A stretch of DNA of 40,495 nt from Chloroflexota bacterium (GTDB lineage Bacteria; Chloroflexota; UBA6077; CF-72). Numbering within the stretch: position 1 is the first letter of the stretch; each line of letters starts with the position of its first letter. The notes beneath the pieces are model-generated. The model saw only the letters and a program-made list of their open reading frames with translations, was not told where the DNA came from and did not search any database. A program made the translations under genes and the position numbers. The DNA lies in contig JAFAOS010000167.1 of NCBI GenBank assembly GCA_019247515.1, positions 1 to 40,495 on the forward strand, given 5' to 3'. Below are positions 33,925 to 40,495 of the stretch, in pieces.

Positions 33925-35867
33925 GCGACTGGGAGCAACTGGCGGCACGGCCAGGTGGGACCGTCGCCGCATTGGCCACCGCGACAACCGCCGACGGCCA
34001 GACGCTCGTCTTCGCGGCGACCTCCGCCGGCGTCTACCGATCGTCCGACCGTGGCCAGACGTGGACCGCGACCAGCCCGAACGACGTCGTGCCGTTCAAC
34101 GAAGCGATCCTGGCTTCGCCGGGCTTCGCCACGGACCGCACGCTGTTCGTCGGCGGTCGCAACGGGCTATACCGCTCGCTGGACGGCGCGAGCACCTGGA
34201 GCCGGGTGCTGACCGGCGGCCACGTGACGAGTCTGGCCGTGGCGCCCGAGGTGATCTTTGCCGGTACCGAAGTGGACGGCATCCTGCGCTCGGAAGACGG
34301 CGGCCGCACCTGGTCGAGCGCCAACCCGGGCCTGCTCGACCTGACCGTCCTGGCACTGGCGCTTTCGCCGGCGTTCGAGCGCGACGGCACCGGCCTGGCG
34401 GCGACCGCCTCCGGCGTGTACCGCACCCGTAACGCTGGCAAATCCTGGCGGGAGATCGACCTGGGCCTCGAGGTCGCGGTGCAGTGCCTGGCCCTGTCGC
34501 CGACGTTTGCCGAGGACCGTTTGGCGCTGGCAGGCACCGAAGCGGACGGACTGTTGCGCTCCGACGACGGCGGCGCGCGCTGGGAACCGGTCGCCGGCCT
34601 CGACGGGCACAGCATCACCGCGATCGCCTTTTCGAGTCGCTACCCCGGCCGCCCGACGCTCGCGGTCGCCACCGACGCCGGTATCGCCATCTCCGAGGAT
34701 GCCGGCCGAGCGTGGCGCATGATCGCTGCCGACGTCGGAGCGGTGCTGACGCTGACGTTCGTTCCTGGCGCGTCGCACGGGGTCGATGTCGCGCATGACG
34801 AGGTGCTGCTGGCCGGCCTGCACCGTGACGGCGTCGCTCGACTGGCCGTTGACGGTCAGGGCTGGACGCTCGCGAACGACGGCCTCCAGGCACGGCTGCT
34901 CCTCGGCGTGGCGCTGTCGCCCACATTCGAGGCGGACCGCACGCTGTTCGCGGCTGGCCCGGACGACGGCGTGCTCGTCTCTCGGGACGCCGGTCGGTCC
35001 TGGTCGGCGTCCCTGGTCGGACCCGACGACCCCCAGGTCTTCGGCGTCGCAGCCTCGCCGAGCTATGCGCGCGATCGGACGGTGTTCGCGGCGACGGCGG
35101 CCGGCATCCTGCGCTCGCGGGATGGCGGCGCAGGCTGGCACACGGTGGCAACTCAGGCGGAGGCCGCGGCCGGCGCTCGGGCGGTGATCGCCGCCCCACC
35201 AGCCGCCGATGGCGCGCCAACGCTGTTGGCTGCAGTCGAAAACGGGCGGTTGGTTGCCTCCACCGATCTCGGCGACTCCTGGCGCTCGTTTGGCGACATC
35301 TTTGCCGGCGAACAGGTCATCTCGCTCGCCTTTTCGCCGGACTACGCCGACGACCACGTGCTCTGTGTCGGCACGACGGGGTCGCGTCCTGGGGAGCCGG
35401 GCGAGGTGACGCTGTGGAGATCCGCCGACAGTGGATTGAGCTGGCGGCGCTGGCTGGTCGAACGCGGCGGGGCCCTCCTGCCAGTTGCCATACCGGGCGG
35501 TCATGCGCTCAGCGAGCTTGTCTTTGTCGGGCTGGGCGGACAGGTCCTCAAGCCCGTGCGCCACACCCGCGAGACACGGCGGGGTGAGCAACGCCCCATG
35601 TGGCGCGGCGTGCAAGTCGGTAAACCAGCCACGGTGATCACGGCATTGGCGGCGACCTCAGATGCGAGCCGCCGAATGGTCGTGTTTGCCGCGACGAGCG
35701 CTGGCGTGTACGTCTCGCGCGACGGCGGCGACACCTTCACCGCCTGGGGTGGCGCCCGCGGCCCGGGCCCGATCGTCGCCCTGTCGGTGTCACCCAACTA
35801 CGCCCGCGACAACCTCGTCTACGCGCTGGGCCTGGGCGGCGCGATCTGGCGGCGTCAGGACGCCTGA
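33921..35867 (+). CDS. Cytoplasmic Asp-box (BNR) beta-propeller protein
   Basis: A 648-residue repeat protein. About eleven Asp-box motifs of type S-x-D-x-G-x-T/S-W are spread from residue 41 to about 625 (SSDRGQTW, SEDGGRTW, SRDAGRSW, SADSGLSW and others), each preceded by an SPxFAxDRTLFA or VFAATSAGVYRS strand. This is the sortilin/BNR/YCF48-like propeller pattern, probably two propellers. There is no signal peptide or membrane segment, so it should be cytoplasmic. Such propellers are generally binding or assembly platforms; the catalytic residues of sialidases are not apparent. The GTG start overlaps the chaperonin-like stop (GTGA), so it is made with the chaperonin. A joint role is likely but unknown. 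Confidence 0.85.
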   Translation: MSDWEQLAARPGGTVAALATATTADGQTLVFAATSAGVYRSSDRGQTWTATSPNDVVPFNEAILASPGFATDRTLFVGGRNGLYRSLDGASTWSRVLTGGHVTSLAVAPEVIFAGTEVDGILRSEDGGRTWSSANPGLLDLTVLALALSPAFERDGTGLAATASGVYRTRNAGKSWREIDLGLEVAVQCLALSPTFAEDRLALAGTEADGLLRSDDGGARWEPVAGLDGHSITAIAFSSRYPGRPTLAVATDAGIAISEDAGRAWRMIAADVGAVLTLTFVPGASHGVDVAHDEVLLAGLHRDGVARLAVDGQGWTLANDGLQARLLLGVALSPTFEADRTLFAAGPDDGVLVSRDAGRSWSASLVGPDDPQVFGVAASPSYARDRTVFAATAAGILRSRDGGAGWHTVATQAEAAAGARAVIAAPPAADGAPTLLAAVENGRLVASTDLGDSWRSFGDIFAGEQVISLAFSPDYADDHVLCVGTTGSRPGEPGEVTLWRSADSGLSWRRWLVERGGALLPVAIPGGHALSELVFVGLGGQVLKPVRHTRETRRGEQRPMWRGVQVGKPATVITALAATSDASRRMVVFAATSAGVYVSRDGGDTFTAWGGARGPGPIVALSVSPNYARDNLVYALGLGGAIWRRQDA

Positions 35868-35888
35868 CGCGAGTCCACCGACAGTCGC

Positions 35889-35908
35889 CGTGGTGGGCGT
35901 CCACCACG
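35889..35908. terminator. Bidirectional hairpin between convergent genes
   Basis: CGTGGTGG (35889-35896) pairs with CCACCACG (35901-35908) with a 4-nt loop, an 8-bp stem. It lies between the end of the propeller gene and the end of the MaoC-like gene, which converge. There is no clear U-tract, so it may be a weak or non-canonical terminator. Confidence 0.5.
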
Positions 35909-35911
35909 ACG

Positions 35912-36352
35912 TTATGTGTCGAGCTCGACGCGCGCGCTCCCGAGCGTTGTGCGGCGCTGGCGTTCGTCCTCGCCCCACACCTCGAGCTCGACGATGCCGC
36001 CTGAGCTCGGCTCGGCGTTGGACTGCACCGAAACGACCTTGCCCTTCAGGTGGTACGGACGGCCGGGCTCGTCAATACCCCGATACGAGGCCTCGATGTG
36101 GCGCACGAATGCGTTGGGCCCGGCCCAGCCCTGGACGAGCTCGCCGAGCCAGCCAGCCTTGAGCAGCCCATGCAGGATCACACCGGGCAGGCCGCCAGCC
36201 TCGGCGAATGGTCGGTCATAGTGGATCTCGTAGAAGTCGCCAGAGGCTCCGGCATACTGCACGAGCTGACGTGTCGTGGGGTGTTTGGTCAGCATCGGCA
36301 ATTCGTCGCCGACCTTGACCTCCGCAAAACGCAAGCCGGTGGACAGCGTCAT
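35912..36352 (-). CDS. MaoC-like hotdog hydratase, catalytic-type half
   Basis: A 146-residue hotdog-fold protein. The catalytic hydratase segment reads YAGASGDFYEIHYDRPFAEAGGLPGVILHGLL, with Asp and His at the usual MaoC positions. It hydrates enoyl-CoA thioesters to 3-hydroxyacyl-CoA. Its ATG overlaps the stop of the upstream hotdog gene (ATGA), so the two halves are co-translated. Together they resemble heterodimeric MaoC pairs used in side-chain beta-oxidation, such as ChsH1/ChsH2. Confidence 0.85.
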   Translation of the reverse strand: MTLSTGLRFAEVKVGDELPMLTKHPTTRQLVQYAGASGDFYEIHYDRPFAEAGGLPGVILHGLLKAGWLGELVQGWAGPNAFVRHIEASYRGIDEPGRPYHLKGKVVSVQSNAEPSSGGIVELEVWGEDERQRRTTLGSARVELDT

Positions 36353-36798
36353 CGTCGGATACCCGTGCCGCGGCCCTCGGCGACCAGCCGGCCATCCTGG
36401 TCGGTGTAACGAATCGAACGGACCATGATCAGCATGGCGCCGCTGCCGCCCTGCACGCCGCGCACCTCCTCCAGGCTGGCCTGGGCGGTGATGACGTCGC
36501 CCGGACGCACCGGCCGGTACCACTCGTAGCTGGTCCCGCCGTTCAGGTTGATGCGTCCAAACCCGAGGTCCGGCATATCCAGCGGAGCGGAGATCGTACA
36601 CAGAAAGGTAGGTGGCGCTATCACGCCACCCCAACGCGTGTGTCGGGCGTACTCCGGGTCCGTGTACAGCGGATTCGAATCGCCCAGCGCCTCGACGAAG
36701 CGACGGATGGCTCCGGCTTCGATGACGCGGCTGTTGGCGGGCCCGCGCATGCCGATGTGCCGCTGGCCTTCGGCGACCGCTTCTTCGAGCGTTGCCAT
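36349..36798 (-). CDS. MaoC-like N-terminal (FAS1-like) hotdog protein, partner half
   Basis: A 149-residue hotdog protein of the FAS1-like dehydratase/MaoC N-terminal type. The helix segment reads FVEALGDSNPLYTDPEYARHTRWGGVIAPPTFL, which lacks the typical catalytic His (NPLY where hydratases have NPxH). It is therefore likely the structural half of a heterodimeric hydratase, with the downstream protein providing the active site. It is preceded by the SDR gene with a 12-bp gap. The three genes form one minus-strand operon. Confidence 0.83.
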   Translation of the reverse strand: MATLEEAVAEGQRHIGMRGPANSRVIEAGAIRRFVEALGDSNPLYTDPEYARHTRWGGVIAPPTFLCTISAPLDMPDLGFGRINLNGGTSYEWYRPVRPGDVITAQASLEEVRGVQGGSGAMLIMVRSIRYTDQDGRLVAEGRGTGIRR

Positions 36799-36810
36799 CG
36801 GCTCAGCGCC

Positions 36811-37725
36811 TCACCGAGATTGGCCGCCCTGTTGCCCGCTCGGGTAGCCCGCTCCACCGACCAGCGGGCGGAAGCTCCGTTCGATCATGTCAAACGCCTT
36901 GTCGAGCTCCCACGGACCGTCGGAGACGATCTGAGACAGCATCTGGGGCTTGTTGTACAGACCAATCTCGTAGCCGCGCGCGGAGATGACCTGGCCGGTG
37001 CACCAGTCCGACGCCTCGCTGGCCAGATAGGCGACCGCTGGCGCCACGTTTTCGGGCGCACGCTCGTCGCCCGCCTGGGCGGAGCGGCGTCGCTCCTCGG
37101 GTACCGACTCGGTCATGCGCGTGGCGGCGCCCGGTGAGATGGCGTTGGCGGTGACCCCGTAACGGCCCAGGGCATTGGCGCACGAATACGTGAAACCGAC
37201 GATGCCCATTTTGGCTGCCGCGTAGTTCGGCTGGCCGGGCGCACCATGCAAGCCGGAGACGGACGTGAAGTTGATGAGTCTGAAGTGGCCCTCGGGATTG
37301 CGCTGCTCGCGCCAGTACGCGGAGGCGTGGTGTGCCGTGTTGAATGTCCCTTTCATGTGGACGCGCACCACCGCGTCCCATTCCTGTTCGGTCATGTTGA
37401 AGACCATTCGATCGCGCAGGATGCCCGCGACGTTGACCACGACGTCCAGCTTGCCAAAGGAGTCGATGGCCTGACGGATGAGGCCTTCGGCCGCCTGGAA
37501 GTCGGCGACGTCGCCGTTGTTCGCGACGGCCTTGCCGCCGGAGTCCGTGATGTCCTTCACGACCTGCTGTGCGGGCGACGAGTCTGGGTTGCTGCCATCC
37601 AGATTGACACCCAGATCGGCCACGACCACACTGGCGCCCTCGCGTGCCAGCAGGCGGGCCACGCCCGCTCCGATGCCTCGGCCAGAGCCGGTCACTATCG
37701 CTACACGTCCGTCGAGCTTGCCCAT
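36811..37725 (-). CDS. Short-chain dehydrogenase/reductase, 3-hydroxyacyl-CoA dehydrogenase-like
   Basis: A 304-residue SDR. The NAD(P)-binding motif is TGSGRGIG near residues 11-18, the N-A-G segment is NVAGILRDRMVFNMTEQEWDAV, and the active site is Ser (FTSVSGLHG) with YAAAK. The length and C-terminal extension resemble the MFE-2/HSD17B4-type dehydrogenases, which oxidise 3-hydroxyacyl-CoA. I chose ATG 37725, with AAGGAG about 7 nt upstream; an in-frame ATG 16 codons further upstream lacks this. The nearby hydratase pair and acyl-CoA dehydrogenase support a beta-oxidation role. Confidence 0.88.
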   Translation of the reverse strand: MGKLDGRVAIVTGSGRGIGAGVARLLAREGASVVVADLGVNLDGSNPDSSPAQQVVKDITDSGGKAVANNGDVADFQAAEGLIRQAIDSFGKLDVVVNVAGILRDRMVFNMTEQEWDAVVRVHMKGTFNTAHHASAYWREQRNPEGHFRLINFTSVSGLHGAPGQPNYAAAKMGIVGFTYSCANALGRYGVTANAISPGAATRMTESVPEERRRSAQAGDERAPENVAPAVAYLASEASDWCTGQVISARGYEIGLYNKPQMLSQIVSDGPWELDKAFDMIERSFRPLVGGAGYPSGQQGGQSR

Positions 37726-37786
37726 GCTAGTCTCCTTGTTGTTGCTGAATCCGTTGTGGCCGCCCCCGCCCACTCCAGCGGGCTGG

Positions 37787-38425
37787 GTGCGTTTGGACTG
37801 TCATCTGCATACGTCTGTGTCTGGCGACGCGCGCACGACGCTCGACGAGCTGGCCGAGCGCGTCGAGGCCGTCCATCTGGACGTGGTGTGCATCACCGAT
37901 CATCACAGTATCGAGGCCGCCCAGGCGGCGCTCGTACGCAACCTGGGCGTGCGCATCATCGTCGGCGAGGAGATCCGCACCTCGTCGGGTGAGATCATCG
38001 GGCTGTACCTGAACGAGCGGATTCCTTACGTGCTGCGGCTGGACGACGTGGTCCACCGCATCCGGTCGCAGGGCGGACTGGTTTACGCCCCGCACCCGTT
38101 CGATCCGGAGCGAGACGGATTGCGCCGGCCAGTGCTCGAGAGGCTGGCGGCGGCGGGTGAGCTGGATGTGGTCGAGGTCTTCAACGCCAAAATTCCGGAC
38201 CAGCGGCACAACCATATGGCGATCGAAGTGGTGGACCACTTCCGGCTGGCGCCTGGCGTTGGTTCCGACGCGCACGATCCCGAGGGCGTGGGGGCCGCGT
38301 ACATCGAGGTGCCGGACTTCGATGGACCGCAAGACATGCTGGCCGCGCTGGCGCGTGGGCGGGTCATCGGCGAGCACCGCCCGCACGCGCCGCGCTACCG
38401 GAGTCCCGCCCCCCTGGTGGAATAG
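37787..38425 (+). CDS. PHP-domain metal-dependent phosphoesterase
   Basis: A 212-residue PHP-domain protein. It has the motifs LDCHLHT(S)xSGD at the N-terminus, CITDHHS near residue 40, VYAPHPFDPERDG near 100 and GVGSDAHDPEG near 160, which provide the metal-binding His and Asp residues. Such proteins hydrolyse phosphoesters (for example nucleotides or 3',5'-bisphosphates) or act as phosphatases of sugar phosphates. The GTG at 37787 begins right before RLDCHLHT; an in-frame ATG at 37724 would overlap the SDR start codon. The specific substrate is unknown. Confidence 0.85.
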   Translation: MRLDCHLHTSVSGDARTTLDELAERVEAVHLDVVCITDHHSIEAAQAALVRNLGVRIIVGEEIRTSSGEIIGLYLNERIPYVLRLDDVVHRIRSQGGLVYAPHPFDPERDGLRRPVLERLAAAGELDVVEVFNAKIPDQRHNHMAIEVVDHFRLAPGVGSDAHDPEGVGAAYIEVPDFDGPQDMLAALARGRVIGEHRPHAPRYRSPAPLVE

Positions 38426-38435
38426 CCCCACAACC

Positions 38436-39557
38436 TCAGACACCGATCCGTTGCGCCAGCTGCTCGCGGTGGTAGGCGGTGTCGCCCAGAAACAGCTGGC
38501 TGGACTTGGCGCGTTTAAAGTACAGGTGCGCGTCGTGGTCCCAGGTGAAGCCAATGCCGCCGTGCACCTGGATATTCTCCGCCGCGGTAAAGAAATACGC
38601 GTCGGAGCAGGTAGCCTTGCTGAGGTTGGCCATCACCGGAACCTCCGCCGAGTCCTCGGCGGCGCACCAGGCTGCGTACTGGGCGGCCGAACGGGCGGAC
38701 TCCACTTGCAGGAGCATGTCCGCGCAGCGGTGCTTGACCGCCTGGAAGCTGCCGATCGGCCGACCGAACTGGTAGCGGATCTTGGCGTAGTCGACGCTCA
38801 TGTCCAGACAGCGCTGCGCGCCGCCAACCTCCTCCGCGGCGAGCGCGATGGCCGCCAGGTCGAGGGTTCGCGAGAGTCCCGGCCAGGCTTGACCCTCGGC
38901 GCCAATCAATCGCGCCGGCGTGCGCCCGAACTCGAGACGCGCCAGTTTGCGGGTCTGGTCCAGCGTGAGCAGCGGAGTCCGCGTCATGCCGCGGGCGTCG
39001 CCCTCCACCGCGAACAGCGAGACGCCGGTAGCGGAGCAGCCAGCGACGAGCACCAGGTTGGCGATCGTACCGTCGACGACGAACGACTTGTGTCCGTCCA
39101 GCACCCAGTCGGAGCCGGAACGCTCGGCGGAAAGACGAACACCATCCGCATCCCACCGGCCGCTGTCCTCCGGGAGCGCCAGGGTCGCGATCGTCTCGCC
39201 CGTGGCGATCGAGGGCAGGTACGTGGCACACGCGTCCTCGTCGTCGGACGACAGCAGCGCGTTGGCCGCCAGGGCCACGGTCGCGAAGTACGGTGCGCAC
39301 AGGAGCGAGCGGCCCATCTCCTCCAGGACGATCGCCAGCTCGACGTAGCCCAGGCCAGCGCCGCCGTATCTCTCGGGAATGGAGAGCGACTGCAGCCCGA
39401 GTTGGCTGGCCATCTGCTCCCAGACCTGCGGGCTGTAGCCGTCGGTGCTGGCCATCAGTCGCCGCACTTCGGTTGACGGCGACCGGTCTTCACAGAAGCG
39501 GCGCATGGTCCTGCGCAGCTCCTCCTGCTCGTCGGTGAACGCCATGCTGGTTGGCAT
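38436..39557 (-). CDS. Acyl-CoA dehydrogenase
   Basis: A 373-residue flavoenzyme that introduces an alpha-beta double bond in acyl-CoA. The N-terminal helical domain has FTDEQEELRRTMRRFCEDR, the middle beta domain LALPEDSGRWD..., and the C-terminal helices YQFGRPIGSFQAVKHRCADML and IQVHGGIGFTWDHDAHLYFKRAK. The last motif is seen in FadE subunits of steroid and cholesterol side-chain degradation that work as heteromers, but this is only suggestive. The upstream ATG at 39557 is 5 nt after the stop of the acyl-CoA synthetase gene; a second in-frame ATG lies at 39545. The two are likely co-transcribed. Confidence 0.87.
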   Translation of the reverse strand: MPTSMAFTDEQEELRRTMRRFCEDRSPSTEVRRLMASTDGYSPQVWEQMASQLGLQSLSIPERYGGAGLGYVELAIVLEEMGRSLLCAPYFATVALAANALLSSDDEDACATYLPSIATGETIATLALPEDSGRWDADGVRLSAERSGSDWVLDGHKSFVVDGTIANLVLVAGCSATGVSLFAVEGDARGMTRTPLLTLDQTRKLARLEFGRTPARLIGAEGQAWPGLSRTLDLAAIALAAEEVGGAQRCLDMSVDYAKIRYQFGRPIGSFQAVKHRCADMLLQVESARSAAQYAAWCAAEDSAEVPVMANLSKATCSDAYFFTAAENIQVHGGIGFTWDHDAHLYFKRAKSSQLFLGDTAYHREQLAQRIGV

Positions 39558-39561
39558 TTTC

Positions 39562-40495
39562 TCAGGCTTCCCTCGTCTTTGTTTCTACGAGCACGTCTAT
39601 AGCTTCAACCTGTTCACCGCGACACCACAACGGATTGACCTCCAGTGCCGCCAGAGATGGACCGACCATCATCGCGGCGCGTGTCAACTGCAAGACAACG
39701 TCCGCGACGCGGTCGAAGTCGACAGCGCCTCCGCCTCGGGCGCCCCGCAGCAGGCTCGCCGCCCTCAGCTCGTCGAGCATGGCGCGTGCGTCGGCGTGTC
39801 CGATCGGCAGTACGCGAAGCGCCACGTCGCGCAGGACCTCGACCCAGATGCCGCCCATGCCGACCGCCAGAACGGGGCCGAAGGTGGGGTCGAGGGTCAC
39901 GCCGGCGAACAGCTCGTGGCCGCCGGAGCGCATCGCCGCGACCAGCACACCGTCGAGCTGGACCTCGCCGGCGGCCTGCACGATGCGCGCGTAGGCGTCG
40001 CGGACGGAAGTTTTCGAGTCGAGATCGAGCGCGACGCCGCCGATGTCGGATTTGTGGGCCAGCCCGGCGCCACTGATTTTCAGAGCCACCGGGTAACCGA
40101 GATGTTCGGCGGCCAGGAACGCCTCGTCAACGGAGCGCACCAGTTGCGCGGGTACACACGGGACGTTCACTTCCTCCAGGAGGCGCCGTCCCATCGCCTC
40201 GGACCACACTCCGCTTCGCTCCTGATCTATCCATTCAGGACCAGCGGGGTGTTGGGCTATCTCGCCGAAGGGACGCGCGGGTTGGGCACGGTCGCGGTGT
40301 TCCTGCCAGCGCAGCGCGTGACCGATCGCCGTGAGCCCCAGGTCGAGCCCTGCCAGCAACGACAGCTTGCGCGGCAACAGCAGGCTGCGCGCATAGTCGC
40401 TCACGTCGGAGCACGTGGTATTGGCTGCCAGGACCGGCACGGGCGAGGATTGCACGATTCTGGCCTGGGCATCGATCCGCTGTTCGACGAGCTGC
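39562..40495 (-). CDS. Acyl-CoA synthetase (NDP-forming), C-terminal part; 5' end beyond window
   Basis: The frame is open to the right edge, so the gene is partial. The visible 310 residues end in the ATP-grasp domain of the NDP-forming acetate-CoA ligase family: SEAMGRRLLEEVNVPCVPAQLVRS, VALKISGAGLAHKSDIGGVALDL, LVAAMRSGGHELFAGVTLDPTFGPVLAVGMGG and ALEVNPLWCRG. The family makes acyl-CoA from a carboxylate with ATP and CoA, forming ADP. It is immediately upstream of the acyl-CoA dehydrogenase gene on the same strand, so the pair could activate and then oxidise a carboxylic acid. The stop is at 39562. Confidence 0.87.
   Translation of the reverse strand, partial: QLVEQRIDAQARIVQSSPVPVLAANTTCSDVSDYARSLLLPRKLSLLAGLDLGLTAIGHALRWQEHRDRAQPARPFGEIAQHPAGPEWIDQERSGVWSEAMGRRLLEEVNVPCVPAQLVRSVDEAFLAAEHLGYPVALKISGAGLAHKSDIGGVALDLDSKTSVRDAYARIVQAAGEVQLDGVLVAAMRSGGHELFAGVTLDPTFGPVLAVGMGGIWVEVLRDVALRVLPIGHADARAMLDELRAASLLRGARGGGAVDFDRVADVVLQLTRAAMMVGPSLAALEVNPLWCRGEQVEAIDVLVETKTREA

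Noticed and set aside
33921-35867. Secreted sialidase
   Set aside because: Asp-boxes alone do not show sialidase activity; no signal peptide or arginine triad is evident.

Overview
The window is high-GC bacterial chromosome (coding regions roughly two-thirds G+C, strong G/C at third codon positions). It looks like an uncultured soil-type or thermophile-related Chloroflexota: a CoxL/M/S-type molybdenum hydroxylase, large STAND-type regulators with TPR-like tails, several apparently leaderless genes with a -10 box 6-14 nt before the start codon, lipoprotein-type solute-binding proteins and many acyl-CoA genes. That placement is an inference from gene content; there is no rRNA or marker gene here. 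I see no tRNA, rRNA, IS element, phage gene or CRISPR array.

Left part (1-9633) is a catabolic region. It holds the tail of a creatininase-like amidohydrolase, a divergent luciferase-like (LLM) flavin oxidoreductase, a tightly overlapping molybdenum hydroxylase operon (FAD subunit, 2Fe-2S subunit, molybdopterin subunit) ending in a UbiD-type decarboxylase, a block of four tandem hairpins (6702-6871), a TIM-barrel amidohydrolase with a DUF2007-type small protein, a sugar-isomerase-like TIM barrel and a SnoaL-like protein. Two large ATPase regulators (XRE-type and LuxR-type) then diverge from a 40-bp gap at 12130-12169.

Middle part (14860-27945) holds a deazaflavin-dependent nitroreductase-like protein, an isochorismatase-like hydrolase, a lamin-tail lipoprotein, a MacB/FtsX-type permease, and a probable selenoprotein (18021-19619). 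The selenoprotein reads through an in-frame UGA in the motif Sec-Gly-Ser-Cys (UGSC family) and has a candidate SECIS hairpin just downstream. It is followed by two glycogen-debranching-type glycosidases, a DoxX-like membrane protein, a dodecin, a GMC dehydrogenase with its gluconate-dehydrogenase-subunit-3-type partner, a frameshifted isocitrate lyase/PEP mutase family gene and an APH-fold kinase.

Right part: 28072-35867 is one apparent operon for a sugar ABC importer (solute-binding lipoprotein and two permeases, no ATPase), a SorC/DeoR-type sugar-responsive regulator, a GroEL-like chaperonin paralogue, and a cytoplasmic Asp-box beta-propeller, joined by stop/start overlaps. The chaperonin paralogue lacks the Asp398 catalytic position, and its presence with the propeller is the most novel-looking arrangement in the window. 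From 35912 to the right edge there is a fatty-acid/CoA module: a split MaoC hydratase pair, an SDR dehydrogenase, a PHP-domain phosphoesterase, an acyl-CoA dehydrogenase and the C-terminal part of an NDP-forming acyl-CoA synthetase cut by the window edge.
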